Notes: a model not told the origin generated them from the letters alone. A DNA stretch of 64,000 nucleotides from an uncultured Azospirillum sp. (GCF_946480385.1 NZ_CAMLJP010000014.1:7030-71029), one strand, 5' to 3'; counted from the first letter of the stretch, positions 52,762-62,275 are shown. Numbers and translations: made by a program.

Positions 52762-55128
52762 CGCCGCCTGCCGCAGCCGCTCCATCAACAGGCGGCAGGC
52801 GGCCTCGGCCGGCACCGGGCGGCCGGTCAGCCAGCCCTGGACCTGGGTGCAATTGTGGTGGCGCAGGAAATTGGCCTGCTCGGTCTTCTCCACCCCTTCG
52901 GCCACCACATGCAGGCCCAGCATGTCGGCCATGGCGATGATGGTGGAGACGATGCCGGCGTCCTCGCGCTCGTTCGGCACGCCGTTGATGAAAGAGCGGT
53001 CGATCTTCAGCGTGGTGATCGGCAGCCGCTTCAGATAGCTCAAGGACGAATGGCCGGTGCCGAAATCGTCCACCGCCACCCGGATGCCCATCGCCTTCAG
53101 CGACGCAAGAACGGCCAGCGCATGGTCGATGTCCTGCATCACCGCGCCCTCGGTGATCTCCAGCTCGATCAGGCCGGGGGGCAGGCCGTGGCGGTCGATG
53201 ATGCGCTGGAAATCCTCGGCGGTGCGGTTGCGCAGATGCTTGGGCGAGATGTTGACGGCGACCGGCACCGGCTCCATCCCCGCATCCAGCCATTCGCGCA
53301 TCTGGCGGCACGCCTCGTCCAGCACCCAGTCGCCCAACGGCACGATGAAGCCGGTTTCCTCCGCCACCGGGATGAACTCACCGGGCGGGATCATCATTCC
53401 CCGCTCTGCTCCCTCCCCCGGCTTCTCCCAGCGCAGCAAAGCCTCGAAACCCTCCAGCGAGTAGTCGATCAGCGACACCTTGGGCTGGTAATGCAGGCGG
53501 AACTGCTTCAGCGCCAGCGCCGCCCGCAGATCGCCGTCCAGCGCCAATTGGCGCCGCGCCTGTTCGGCCAGTTCGGGGCGGAAGAAGGCATGGCGCCTCC
53601 CGCCCATCCGCTTGGCGGCATAGAGCGCCGTTTCGGCCGAGCGCAGAAGCGCCTGCGGATCGTCGCCATCCCAACGCTCCCCGGCGGCCCCATCGCCGGC
53701 AAGGTCGGTCGGATAGACGGCGATGCCGACCGCCGGGCGGACATAATGCTCGCAGCCCGGCAGGGTGACCGGCGCGTCGAAGGCGTCCAGGATACGCCCG
53801 GCGATCGCCTCCGCCTCGTCGGCATCGCGGATCTCCTCCAGCACGACGGCGAAGTCGTCGGTGCCGATGCGGCCGACCGGATCTGCGCCGCGCACCGAGG
53901 CGACGATCCGCCGCGCCACCTCCTGCAGCAGCGCGTCGCCAGCCTGATGGCCCAGCGTGTCGGTGATCAGCTTGAAGCGCGACAGGTCCAGGCACAGAAC
54001 GGCGAAGGGGCGCCGGTAACGGCGGCTGCGCTCCACCGCCGCTTCCAGCAGCGATTCGATCATCGCCCGGTTGGGCAGGCCGGTCAGCCGGTCGCGGGTG
54101 GCCAGACGCATCAGTTCGCGTTCATGGCGCAGCCGTTCGGTCACGTCGGCCAGCGCGCAGACGAAGCCGCGCCGCCCCTGAACCACCAGCGGCGAGACGC
54201 TGAGCGAGGCATCGATCCGCTCGCCGGTTCCCGCGCGCTCGATCCCCAGCGCCTCCTCCCGCACCGGTTCCGGAACATCCGCCTCCGCCGCCATGCCGGC
54301 CAGCAGCGCATCGATGCGCGCGCGGTCGGTGGCGACGAACAGCCCGGACAGCGGCCGGCCGCGCAGGTCCCCGGCGGGCGCGCCGAACAGCGCCACCGCG
54401 GCAGGGTTGTGCTCCTCGATCCGGCCGCGGGCGTCGACCAGCAGGATCGCGTCGCCGACATTGTTCATGATGCCAGCCAGCCGCTCGTCCCGTTCGATCA
54501 GGGCGATGGCGGCACGGCGGAAGAACTCGATGGCCCGAGCCATTGCGCCGAATTCGTCGCGGCGGTCGCAGCCGGGAATGTCGATGTCGGTCCGCCCCTC
54601 CGTCAGCAGACGCATGCGGTCGGACAGCGCCTCCAGGGGGCCGACGACATGCTGCGACAGAAAGCGCGACCCCGGCCAGCTCAGCACCAGCAACGCCGCC
54701 AGGAACAGCAGGAATCCCGACGCCTCGATCAGGAAATCGCGGTCGAGGTCGCCGATGTCGCCGGCGGTGGCGATGGCCCAGCCCCAGGGCTCGAACCGCC
54801 CCTCGGCCGTCACCGCGCGGTCGATGGCCGGCCAGCCCGGCGGAACGATGCCGTCCGTGAAAATCCTGACATGAAAGGGTTTGGCGGACAGCGCCTGCAA
54901 GGCCGTCCTCGCGCGGTCGCGCGCCTCGTCGCCGGAGATCGCGCCGGAGGACGCCGACCGTTCCAGATCGCGCAGCAGCAGGCCCGCCGAGTCCACCAGG
55001 GCGACAGCGACCTGCCCCCGCTCGGCGATCATGCCCTGCCGCAGCAGGTAGAGCGCGGGAATCGCCGCCATCAGGCAGCCGATCAGGCCGATCCAGGTCA
55101 GCCAGCGAATCTTGCGGCGCAGCGTCAT
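52747..55128 (-). CDS. Membrane GGDEF-EAL protein with degenerate GGDEF
   Basis: A 793-residue cyclic-di-GMP protein. Order: membrane segment (about 12-30), periplasmic Cache-like domain, second segment (about 137-155), HAMP, PAS (about 220-340), GGDEF (about 345-505) and EAL (about 525-785). The GGDEF site reads GTDDF, so cyclase activity is doubtful. The EAL domain keeps FEALLRW, NISPKHL, ITEGAV, DDFGTGHSS, LKIDRSF and EGVE, so it should hydrolyse cyclic-di-GMP. Confidence 0.92.
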   Translation of the reverse strand: MTLRRKIRWLTWIGLIGCLMAAIPALYLLRQGMIAERGQVAVALVDSAGLLLRDLERSASSGAISGDEARDRARTALQALSAKPFHVRIFTDGIVPPGWPAIDRAVTAEGRFEPWGWAIATAGDIGDLDRDFLIEASGFLLFLAALLVLSWPGSRFLSQHVVGPLEALSDRMRLLTEGRTDIDIPGCDRRDEFGAMARAIEFFRRAAIALIERDERLAGIMNNVGDAILLVDARGRIEEHNPAAVALFGAPAGDLRGRPLSGLFVATDRARIDALLAGMAAEADVPEPVREEALGIERAGTGERIDASLSVSPLVVQGRRGFVCALADVTERLRHERELMRLATRDRLTGLPNRAMIESLLEAAVERSRRYRRPFAVLCLDLSRFKLITDTLGHQAGDALLQEVARRIVASVRGADPVGRIGTDDFAVVLEEIRDADEAEAIAGRILDAFDAPVTLPGCEHYVRPAVGIAVYPTDLAGDGAAGERWDGDDPQALLRSAETALYAAKRMGGRRHAFFRPELAEQARRQLALDGDLRAALALKQFRLHYQPKVSLIDYSLEGFEALLRWEKPGEGAERGMMIPPGEFIPVAEETGFIVPLGDWVLDEACRQMREWLDAGMEPVPVAVNISPKHLRNRTAEDFQRIIDRHGLPPGLIELEITEGAVMQDIDHALAVLASLKAMGIRVAVDDFGTGHSSLSYLKRLPITTLKIDRSFINGVPNEREDAGIVSTIIAMADMLGLHVVAEGVEKTEQANFLRHHNCTQVQGWLTGRPVPAEAACRLLMERLRQAALGAA

Positions 55129-55360
55129 CGGGCCCGGCGTCGCTCTCTTGTCCGTTCGGTAAACGGACGGTTAGTCATCAGAAAGGGAAAGTGACGGCTT
55201 CGTTTCAATCGTGCAATTCAATTTTTCTTCGCACGCGCAATAGACACCTGTCCAACCCATACGAAGGTTGCATGCTGCGGCTCTTTGTCCCTGCACCATC
55301 CTTCGCGTCGGCCGCCACTCGCCTTGCGCTGGCGGGGATGGCGGCCGACGACGTTTCAAC

Positions 55361-56149
55361 TCACCGCTGGCCGGGATAGAGGCGCTGGAATCCTTCCGTG
55401 ACGCGGGCGATCACCGCCGGATCGCGGTCCCGCCAATAGCGCGGGTCGCGCATCAGGGTGCGCAGTTCGGCCTCGCCCTCTCCACCGGCCGGGCGGTTGC
55501 CAGCCATAGACAGGGCGGCGGGCTCGCTGCCGGTCATCATCGCATAGAGCGCCATGACACCTTCGTAGGTGGTTGCCAGCCCTTCCACCGCCGCCGGCGG
55601 CAGGGTCTTGCCGGCCCAGGCTAGCAGTTGCCGCGACACCTCGCGCCAGCGCTCCTCGCCGCCGAACCGGGCGACCAGCCGCTCGACCTCGCGTTCCGCC
55701 TGGAACTCGGCGGCCATGGTCTGGATCAGCGGAATCATTCGCTCGGCGGCGAGATCGTAGAGAAGCTGCGCCTGATTCGGGGTATAGCCGGCCTCGTGCA
55801 GGCGGCCGTTGATCTCCGGATCGGGCTGGAACAGGCCGTGGTCGCAGGCGATGCTGTAGCCGTCCGGCGTCTCCGGCGCGCCCAGCAGCCGGCGGAGCTG
55901 CACCGGGTCGAGGCTGGCGGGATCGAAAGGACTGGGAGTGGATTCGGGGACCGACTCGGATGCTGCGTCCGGCGACGCCTGCCCGGACCGCCCCTGCGAC
56001 GACAGACGGCGTTCCAGTTCCAGATAGGATTTCAGCAGAGCTTCGACGCGCAGGGCTCCGGTCTTGGGATCGCGGAACTTCTCCGGGATCGGCAGCGGCG
56101 GAACGCCATCGGTTGCGGCTGCGGATTCGGTCAGCAGAGTGTCGGCCAT
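55361..56149 (-). CDS. Podovirus-type scaffolding protein
   Basis: A 262-residue protein. The N-terminal block IPEKFRDPKTGALRVEALLK plus SYLELERRLS and DPEINGRLHEAGYTPNQAQL match T7-like capsid-assembly scaffolds, which organise the capsid and then leave. AGGAG lies 6 bp before ATG 56149. The major capsid gene that should follow is absent. Confidence 0.75.
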   Translation of the reverse strand: MADTLLTESAAATDGVPPLPIPEKFRDPKTGALRVEALLKSYLELERRLSSQGRSGQASPDAASESVPESTPSPFDPASLDPVQLRRLLGAPETPDGYSIACDHGLFQPDPEINGRLHEAGYTPNQAQLLYDLAAERMIPLIQTMAAEFQAEREVERLVARFGGEERWREVSRQLLAWAGKTLPPAAVEGLATTYEGVMALYAMMTGSEPAALSMAGNRPAGGEGEAELRTLMRDPRYWRDRDPAVIARVTEGFQRLYPGQR

Positions 56150-56197
56150 CATCAACTCCTGCAGGGAAAGGAAAGAGAAGAGCGGCAGCACCGCTGG

Positions 56198-56482
56198 TCA
56201 GCCCGCCCGCCCGCGCGCGACCAGCGCGAGGATGGTGGCGACCAGCTGGCGCTGTCCTTCGAGGTGGCGCAGCGCCGCCTCGGGCGCGTCGGGGCCCAGC
56301 GCGCGGTCGAGCGTCATCGCCCGCAGCACCGCCAGCACCCGCAAACCGTCACCCCCGGCGAAGCAGCGGGCGAAGCTGGGCGCCGGATCGGCGTCGGACG
56401 CCGCGGCAGGGTCCGGACCGGCGGAGGGCGAAGCCTCCAGCCAGTCCCAGCCGGCCTGTTCGCCGGTCGGACGCTCAGCCAT
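56198..56482 (-). CDS. Bbp19-like phage protein
   Basis: A 94-residue protein: FARCFAGGDGLRVLAVLRAM then LRHLEGQRQLVATILALVAR. This fits the small Bbp19-type protein encoded between portal and scaffold in T7-like phages. It overlaps the portal gene by 8 bp. The role in that family is unclear. Confidence 0.6.
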   Translation of the reverse strand: MAERPTGEQAGWDWLEASPSAGPDPAAASDADPAPSFARCFAGGDGLRVLAVLRAMTLDRALGPDAPEAALRHLEGQRQLVATILALVARGRAG

Positions 56483-58067
56483 TGGAGGTTCCGGCATCGG
56501 CCATCGCCACGGCGGGCACCGGCGAAGGCGGAGGGGCGACAACAGGGGGTGCCGCAGGAGCGGCGGCTGGAGCGGCGACCTCCGCCCGCATCAGCTTGGC
56601 CGGCACGCCGAAGGCCTCGCCAAGCCAGTGGGCGGTCGCCGCCGCGTCCACCGTGGCCTCCGCCTCGGGCCCCAGCGCCTTGACGCTGTCCAGCCAGCGC
56701 AGCGCCGCCTGCACGTCGCGCTGGGCCTGCGCCTGGGCAAGCGGGGAGCGGTGCTGCAGTTCCACCAGCCGGCCATCGACGGTGATGTCGGGGATCTCGC
56801 CGCGCCGACGCAGGATCGACACCGCCCGCAGCACCAGCGGCGTCATCAACTCCGCCTGCAGCCGGCCATAGGTGGCGCCGAGCAGCCGCGCCATCTCGAC
56901 GGAGCGTTCCAGCACCTCGGTCGCGGTCATCCGCGCCGACTCCACCGGCCCCAGCCGGTCGACCAGCAGAGCGTGACGGATGCGGCCGCGCAGATCGTCC
57001 AGCACCAGCTGCGACACGTCGAACCGGCCGGGATTGGCCAGCGGCGTCAGCCCGGCCGATCCCACCGCCTTCGGGATGATGGTGCCGGGCACCAGCCGGA
57101 TGGTGGTGGGGTTCAGCACCCCGTCATCGTCCGCCTGCCAGATGCCGGTGACGGCGATGGAGGCGTTCTTCAGCACCAGTTCCACCACCTTGTTGGCGGT
57201 CTTGATGTCGGGCAGCGCCTTCATCACCGGCGAGCGGCCATAGGTCTCGCCCGGCGCCTTCAGCCAGCGGAAATTGACGAAGGGCGACTGGGCGAAGCGC
57301 CCCTGCGCCAGCCAGGACGGTTCGGTCAGCCCGCTGTCCAGCACCACGCCCCAGCGATAGGCCGCACCGTCGGGCAGCACCGCCTCGACCAGGGGAAAGC
57401 GGCTGTCGGGATCCTCGGCGGCTTGCTTGCGCAACTCGTCGGGCAGGTCGGCGCCGGGGAAGCGCTGGAGAATTTGCGCCAGCGTCACCTCGCTGCGGCG
57501 GAAGGTGGCGTCGAGCCGGCCGTCCGGCCCCTCCTCCAGCACCGCCTCCGCCAGAGGCACGGCGGTGAAGCGCAGGCTGGACGGCGCACCGGGGGCGGCC
57601 TCCTCCATCAGCAGGCTGGCGGTGCCGACGGTGACGAGGTCGAGGAAGGCCTGATGGATCTCCACCGCGAAGTTGGAGCGGTCGAAATGGGCCTGGACGA
57701 TCCCGGCGGCGCGGTCGAGCAGCGGCGCGACGCGATCGCGCTCCGCCCCGGTCAGGGTGGGGCCGGGCTGGAAGCCGAACCAGCGCGACCAGGGCGGCGT
57801 CAGTTCCGACAAAAGGCTGGCGGCCAGCTGCTCCACCGCATCGGGCGCGGTGCCGTCGAACAGGCGGTCGACCCGGCGTTCGCCCGGCGTGCCGCCGCCG
57901 CGGAAGGGCCGGCCGTTGGGCAGCGCATGGTCGTAGCAGTCCTGCCAATGGCTTTCCCACACGGTGCGCCGTTCGCGGGCGGCGCGATAGCGCTCTAGCA
58001 GGGCTTCCGGTTCCGATAGGTCGCCCATCCGGCGGACGGGCGGTTTCACGGCTGCGGATGCGGGCAT
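56475..58067 (-). CDS. T7-type portal (head-tail connector) protein
   Basis: A 530-residue portal. The start ERYRAARERRTVWESHWQDC, DGTAPDAVEQLAASLLSELT, PPWSRWFGFQPG, YGRSPVMKALPDIKTANKVV and RMTATEVLER are the T7 connector signature. The C-terminus is Ala/Pro-rich. ATG 58067 is chosen at the start of the conserved part; longer in-frame starts run through the neighbouring gene. It appears intact although most of its phage is missing. Confidence 0.85.
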   Translation of the reverse strand: MPASAAVKPPVRRMGDLSEPEALLERYRAARERRTVWESHWQDCYDHALPNGRPFRGGGTPGERRVDRLFDGTAPDAVEQLAASLLSELTPPWSRWFGFQPGPTLTGAERDRVAPLLDRAAGIVQAHFDRSNFAVEIHQAFLDLVTVGTASLLMEEAAPGAPSSLRFTAVPLAEAVLEEGPDGRLDATFRRSEVTLAQILQRFPGADLPDELRKQAAEDPDSRFPLVEAVLPDGAAYRWGVVLDSGLTEPSWLAQGRFAQSPFVNFRWLKAPGETYGRSPVMKALPDIKTANKVVELVLKNASIAVTGIWQADDDGVLNPTTIRLVPGTIIPKAVGSAGLTPLANPGRFDVSQLVLDDLRGRIRHALLVDRLGPVESARMTATEVLERSVEMARLLGATYGRLQAELMTPLVLRAVSILRRRGEIPDITVDGRLVELQHRSPLAQAQAQRDVQAALRWLDSVKALGPEAEATVDAAATAHWLGEAFGVPAKLMRAEVAAPAAAPAAPPVVAPPPSPVPAVAMADAGTSNG

Positions 58068-58444
58068 GCGCGGTTTCCTCCGGTCAGGTGGCGGTGCAGT
58101 TGCCAGGGGGTCAGCACCCGGCGGGCGCGCAGGCCGATCAGGCGCTTGACCGCCTCGACACAGGTGAAGGGACCCCAGGGGGCGGGGCCGGCCGGGCGGC
58201 GTAGCGGGGCGGCGTCCACCGTCAGCCCCTGGGCGCGGTACCAGCCCGGCAGGTCGAACTCGGCCGGCAGGTCCAAAACGGCCACGTCGGTGAAGCCCGC
58301 CAGCGGATCGACCGCCACCCAGCGCCGCCCGTCGGTCAGCAGCGCCAGGCAATGGCGGAAGCCCGGCTTCAGCAGCCGCAGCCACCACAGCGGCGCCTCC
58401 CCGCGATAGACCACCCAGGCCGCCGTCCAGGGAGTGGCGGTCAT
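58046..58444 (-). CDS. Hypothetical phage-remnant protein with Cys/His pattern
   Basis: A 132-residue protein. KPGFRHCLALL and, later, GPFTCVEAVKRLIGLRARRV suggest a papain-like fold with His and Cys, but a catalytic role is not shown. It overlaps the portal gene by 22 bp and belongs to the same minus-strand block. Confidence 0.55.
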   Translation of the reverse strand: MTATPWTAAWVVYRGEAPLWWLRLLKPGFRHCLALLTDGRRWVAVDPLAGFTDVAVLDLPAEFDLPGWYRAQGLTVDAAPLRRPAGPAPWGPFTCVEAVKRLIGLRARRVLTPWQLHRHLTGGNRACPHPQP

Positions 58445-58857
58445 CGCCCGATGTCCCGGACAATGCCCTTGTCGCGCAGGGTGGGGGCGATGGCGGCGAA
58501 GGCCTCGGTCCACAGGGAATGGGCGCGCTGCTCGCGGAAGCGATCCGGCTCCGGCGCGCTCTGGCGGCGGCCGTAATGGACCAGCACATGCAGATGGTCG
58601 CGCATCAGCTTGCGCATCCGGTACAGCCGGTCGACCACCCGCAGCACGTCCTGCGGTTCGCAGGGTCGCGCCACCTGCCCGCAGCCGGCGATGACCCGCG
58701 CGCCCGCCGCCTTGGCGTCATGCGCCTGCACCGCCCAGAACCACGCCTCTTCCGCGCCGGCAAAGGGTTCGCCGTCGACACTGTAAGGCTCCGCCTTCAA
58801 GGGCACGACCTGGGACAGGCGGGCGACGGGCAAAGCGGGGGCGGCCGGACTCAGCAT
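58441..58857 (-). CDS. Hypothetical phage-remnant protein, 138 aa
   Basis: First gene of the podovirus-like block. The core EEAWFWAVQAHDAKAAGARV, CEPQDVLRVVDRLYRMRKLM and HLHVLVHYGRRQSAPEP is helical, basic and has a possible DNA-binding look. ATG 58857 follows AAGGAGACC. It overlaps the next gene by 4 bp. Function unknown. Confidence 0.55.
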   Translation of the reverse strand: MLSPAAPALPVARLSQVVPLKAEPYSVDGEPFAGAEEAWFWAVQAHDAKAAGARVIAGCGQVARPCEPQDVLRVVDRLYRMRKLMRDHLHVLVHYGRRQSAPEPDRFREQRAHSLWTEAFAAIAPTLRDKGIVRDIGR

Positions 58858-59019
58858 GCTGGTCTCCTTGCGGCTTCGGATTTTTGAAAGAGCGGGCGCC
58901 GGGCCTGGGGTTGTGGCCGCGCCATCTGTTTGCGTTATGTTCCGCCCAACGCATGCGGTCAACAGGTTTATGAAAAAGTTCCTAGGGACGCTGTCGCCGC
59001 TTTATGAGATTATCGTCCC

Positions 59020-59652
59020 ATGCTGAAACATACGGACATCTGGCGGGCCATCGACCGTCTTGCGGCGCAGCACGGGCTCTCCGCCTCCGGGCTGGCGCGG
59101 CGCGCCGGACTGGACCCGACCACCTTCAACAAGAGCAAGCGCACGACCAACGACGGCAAGCTGCGCTGGCCGTCGACGGAAAGCATCTCCAAGGTGCTGG
59201 ACGCCACCGGCGCATCTCTGTCGGAGTTCGTGTCGCTGGTCGGCGACGGCGCCGGCACCACCCCGCTGCAGCGGGTTCCGGTGATCGGCTATGCCCAGGC
59301 CGGATCGGCCGGCTATTTCGACGACGCCGGCTTCCCCGCCGGCAGCGGCTGGGACGAGTTGCTGTTTCCCAGCCTGGGCGACCCGCACGCCTATGCGCTG
59401 GAGATCTCCGGCGACAGCATGGAACCGGTCTATCGCGACGGCGACACCATCATCGTCTCGCCCGCCGCACAGATCCGCCGCAACGACCGCGTCGTCGTCC
59501 GCACCAAGGGCGGCGAGGTGATGGCCAAGCAGCTGATCCGCGAGACGGCGACCAAGATCGAACTGCTGTCGATCAACCGCGCCCACCCCGACCGCAGCAT
59601 CCCGCTGTCGGACGTCGCCTGGATGGCGCGGATCATCTGGGCAAGCCAGTAA
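59020..59652 (+). CDS. S24/LexA-like HTH repressor-protease
   Basis: A 210-residue regulator. An HTH occupies about 8-70 (HGLSASGLARRAGLDPTTFN). The S24 domain (about 95-205) has the nucleophile Ser in ISGDSMEPVYRDGD and the Lys in GEVMAKQLI. Such proteins can cleave themselves on DNA damage, like CI. It is divergent from the podovirus-like block and may be its old repressor, or a host regulator. Confidence 0.85.
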   Translation: MLKHTDIWRAIDRLAAQHGLSASGLARRAGLDPTTFNKSKRTTNDGKLRWPSTESISKVLDATGASLSEFVSLVGDGAGTTPLQRVPVIGYAQAGSAGYFDDAGFPAGSGWDELLFPSLGDPHAYALEISGDSMEPVYRDGDTIIVSPAAQIRRNDRVVVRTKGGEVMAKQLIRETATKIELLSINRAHPDRSIPLSDVAWMARIIWASQ

Positions 59653-59671
59653 GGTAAAGTTCGACTTAGGG

Positions 59672-59800
59672 TGCCCCTTTCCCATCCCTCCCCCGCCTTT
59701 GGCGAGAGAGGGGAGAGGACGCTTGGCAGCGTGACGCGAATGCCGAAGTGGCGGCAGTTCCCTCTCCCGCTGAGAGCGGGGGAGGGTTAGGGAGGGGGCA
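59672..59800. repeat. MITE/REP-like element with 41-bp inverted ends
   Basis: A 129-bp non-coding element. The left end (from TGCCCCTTTCCCATCCCTCC) and the right end (from TGCCCCCTCCCTAACCCTCC on the other strand) are 41-bp imperfect inverted repeats, each with an inner CCCCCGC hairpin. Similar GC-rich intergenic repeats are common in this group of bacteria. Confidence 0.65.
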
Positions 59801-59876
59801 AATGCCTCTCCATACCCGATCCTTCCTAGGAAAATTTACCTTTACTGCCACCCTGGCAGGTGCTACCGTTCATCCC

Positions 59877-60182
59877 ATGGACCGCGTCGCCCGCCTGGAC
59901 AACCTTCACCGCACCCATGACGGCCAGACACCGAAGCCCGAGCTTCGCACCGTCCTGCTTGGCGGTTCGGCCCGCGCCAACGCCGTCAAACGCGCCGCAA
60001 CGCTCCGCCTGCATTCAGACCTCGCGGCCGAAGCGCGCCTCGCCACCTGCCGGCGTCGCGGCGCACTGACGGCGACCGCCTGCCGGACCGATGCGTGGCT
60101 GGCCCGCTTGGCCGCCACGCTGGCCCATCACCGCCGGGCGGCGGTGGCGCTGCTCGATCAGCGGAAGGCGTATTCCCAATAG
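59877..60182 (+). CDS. Hypothetical Ala/Arg-rich protein, 101 aa
   Basis: Function unknown. MDRVARLDNLHRTHDGQTPK start, then a basic helical body. It overlaps the 3' end of the convergent ilvE gene by 25 bp. No clear ribosome site; it may not be expressed. Confidence 0.4.
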   Translation: MDRVARLDNLHRTHDGQTPKPELRTVLLGGSARANAVKRAATLRLHSDLAAEARLATCRRRGALTATACRTDAWLARLAATLAHHRRAAVALLDQRKAYSQ

Positions 60183-61006
60183 AGCGCCCGCGCCCGCTGG
60201 AAGATCGGACCCGCGGCGAGGCTGCGGTCCTCCACCTTGGTTACCGGCACGCATTTGGCGTGGTTGCCGGTGGAGAAGACCTCGTCGGCCTCCAGCACGT
60301 CCCGAGGGGTCAGGGTGCATTCCTCCACCGTCACGCCGTCGTTGCGCAGCAGGCCGATGATGCGTTGGCGGGTGATGCCGTTCAGGAAGCAGCCGTTCGG
60401 CACCGGAGTGCGCACGACGCCGTCCTTGGCGATGAAGATGTTGGAGGTGGCGAACTCCGCCACATTGCCGATGGCGTCCAGCATGATGGCGTTCTGGAAG
60501 CCGCGCTTGCGCGCCTCGGTCAGCGCCATGCCGGCGTTGGGATAGAGACAAGCGGCCTTGGCCTCGGTCGGGGCCATGGTCGGGATCGGGCGGCGGCGGG
60601 TGGAGATGCAGGCGGCGAAGCCGGTCGGCTGCGGCAGCGGGTCCTCGTAGATCGACAGGACGAAGCGCGTGCTCTCCGGCGCCGGGGCGACGAAGCCGTC
60701 ATCGGCGTAGAACATCGGGCGGATGTACAGCTCCGCTTCCTTGGGGAAGCGGCGGATGCCGTCCCAGCACAGCTCCTCGATCTCGCCGGCGGTGACCATC
60801 GGCTCCAGCCCCATCACCTGGGCGGAGCGGATGGCGCGGGCGCAATGCAGGTCGAGGTCGGGGGCCACGCCCTGGAAGGCGCGCGCGCCGTCGAAGACCG
60901 TCGAAGAGAGCCACAGCGTGTGGGACAGCGGTCCGACGATGGGCGGATTGCCCTCCATCCATTCGCCCTGGATCCAGCTCCACGCCTGGCCTGCCATGCC
61001 GCCCAT
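60158..61006 (-). CDS. ilvE: Branched-chain amino acid aminotransferase
   Basis: A 282-residue class IV PLP transaminase making leucine, isoleucine and valine from their keto acids. The PLP lysine lies in APTEAKAACLYPN, followed by NAIMLDAIGNVAEFATSNIF and GITRQRIIGLL. GGAAGGA lies 7 bp before ATG 61006; an upstream ATG (61219) is rejected. Confidence 0.92.
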   Translation of the reverse strand: MGGMAGQAWSWIQGEWMEGNPPIVGPLSHTLWLSSTVFDGARAFQGVAPDLDLHCARAIRSAQVMGLEPMVTAGEIEELCWDGIRRFPKEAELYIRPMFYADDGFVAPAPESTRFVLSIYEDPLPQPTGFAACISTRRRPIPTMAPTEAKAACLYPNAGMALTEARKRGFQNAIMLDAIGNVAEFATSNIFIAKDGVVRTPVPNGCFLNGITRQRIIGLLRNDGVTVEECTLTPRDVLEADEVFSTGNHAKCVPVTKVEDRSLAAGPIFQRARALYWEYAFR

Positions 61007-61236
61007 GATTGGTCCTTCCCTAGAAAGAAAATGTGTCCATTCGCTGGGCGCCGCCGGCCGGCACCGCCCATTCGTGGTTCGTCGTCGTTGGTGATCTCCC
61101 GAAGAGCATACCCCCTCGCCGCCGCCGGTCAACCGGTCCGCATGCAATCGTCCCGTGCCATGGAGCGGATTGCGGACTCGGCCGTTGATACAGGGGAGCG
61201 CACGACCGCAAACGATCAACAGAGGGGAAGCATTCC

Positions 61237-61434
61237 ATGCCGACCACCGACCCCGGCCTCAGCGCCGCACCGCCCAACCCCTTCCCGGGACCGCACGAGG
61301 ATGTCCCGGTCGTCGACCTGCCGGGCACCGACAATCCCGACCTGCCCGATCCCGGTAGCCCCGGCACCACAGACAGCCCGGTCCCCGGCAACGACCTGCC
61401 ACCGTCGCGGCCGACCGATCCGGACTTCGTCTGA
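61237..61434 (+). CDS. Pro-rich small protein, 65 aa
   Basis: MPTTDPGLSAAPPNPFPGPH start; nearly a third of residues are Pro, with many Asp, so it is probably disordered. AGAGGGGAAG lies ahead of the ATG and a strong terminator follows. Function unknown. Confidence 0.5.
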   Translation: MPTTDPGLSAAPPNPFPGPHEDVPVVDLPGTDNPDLPDPGSPGTTDSPVPGNDLPPSRPTDPDFV

Positions 61435-61449
61435 CCCCGCACAAACGAA

Positions 61450-61475
61450 AAAGGCGCCCCCGGAGGGGCGCCTTT
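61450..61475. terminator. Terminator of the sdh operon (bidirectional)
   Basis: AAAGGCGCCCC (61450-61460) pairs with GGGGCGCCTTT (61465-61475). On the minus strand a run of five T follows, 24 bp after the sdhB stop. Confidence 0.8.
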
Positions 61476-61498
61476 CTTCGTGTCGCAAACGCTCTTGG

Positions 61499-62275
61499 TC
61501 AGCGGCGCACGACCATCAGCTTCTTGATTTCGGCGATGGCCTTGGCGGGGTTCAGACCCTTCGGGCACGCCTTGGTGCAGTTCATGATGGTGTGGCAGCG
61601 GTAGAGACGGAACGGGTCCTCGAGGTTGTCGAGGCGCTCGCCCGTCATCTCGTCGCGGCTGTCGGCGATCCAGCGATAGGCCTGGAGCAGGATCGATGGG
61701 CCGAGGTAGCGGTCGCCGTTCCACCAGTAGCTGGGGCAGGAGGTCGAGCAGCAGAAGCACAGGATGCACTCGTAGAGGCCGTCCAGCTTGGCGCGGTCCT
61801 CCGGCGACTGCAGGCGCTCGCGGCTCGGGGCCGGCGACTGGGTCTGCAGCCACGGCTTGATCGAGGCGAGCTGGGCATAGATGTGCTTCAGGTCGGGGAC
61901 CAGATCCTTCACCACCGGCATGTGCGGCAGCGGGTAGATCTTGACGTCGCCCGGAACCTCGTCGATCGCCTTCAAGCAGGCCAGCGTGTTCGTGCCGTCG
62001 ATGTTCATCGCGCACGACCCGCAGATGCCCTCGCGGCAGGACCGGCGGAAGGTCAGCGTGCTGTCGACCTGGTTCTTGATGTAGATGATCGCGTCGAGGA
62101 TCATCGGCCCGAACTTGTCGAGATCGACAACATAGCTGTCGACGCGCGGGTTCTGGCCGTCCTCCGGGTTCCAGCGGTAGATCTTGAAGGTCTTGGCTCG
62201 CTTGGCGCCGTTCGCGACGTTGACGGTCTTGCCGACGCCGACCTTGGAGTTGGCTGGCAGGTTGAATTCAACCAT
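61499..62275 (-). CDS. sdhB: Succinate dehydrogenase iron-sulfur subunit
   Basis: A 258-residue subunit of complex II carrying electrons from FAD to quinone. The 2Fe-2S site is [15 protein letters not shown]; the 4Fe-4S and 3Fe-4S sites are [17 protein letters not shown] and [17 protein letters not shown]. It lies 26 bp after sdhA in the usual order. Confidence 0.97.
   Translation of the reverse strand: MVEFNLPANSKVGVGKTVNVANGAKRAKTFKIYRWNPEDGQNPRVDSYVVDLDKFGPMILDAIIYIKNQVDSTLTFRRSCREGICGSCAMNIDGTNTLACLKAIDEVPGDVKIYPLPHMPVVKDLVPDLKHIYAQLASIKPWLQTQSPAPSRERLQSPEDRAKLDGLYECILCFCCSTSCPSYWWNGDRYLGPSILLQAYRWIADSRDEMTGERLDNLEDPFRLYRCHTIMNCTKACPKGLNPAKAIAEIKKLMVVRR

Noticed and set aside
52855..55194. 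779-residue + strand frame over the GGDEF/EAL gene
   Set aside because: The minus frame has complete HAMP-PAS-GGDEF-EAL motifs; the + peptide is His/Gln/Arg-rich with no domains.
56064..57998. 644-residue + strand frame over the portal gene
   Set aside because: Shadow of the T7-type portal; no recognisable domain.
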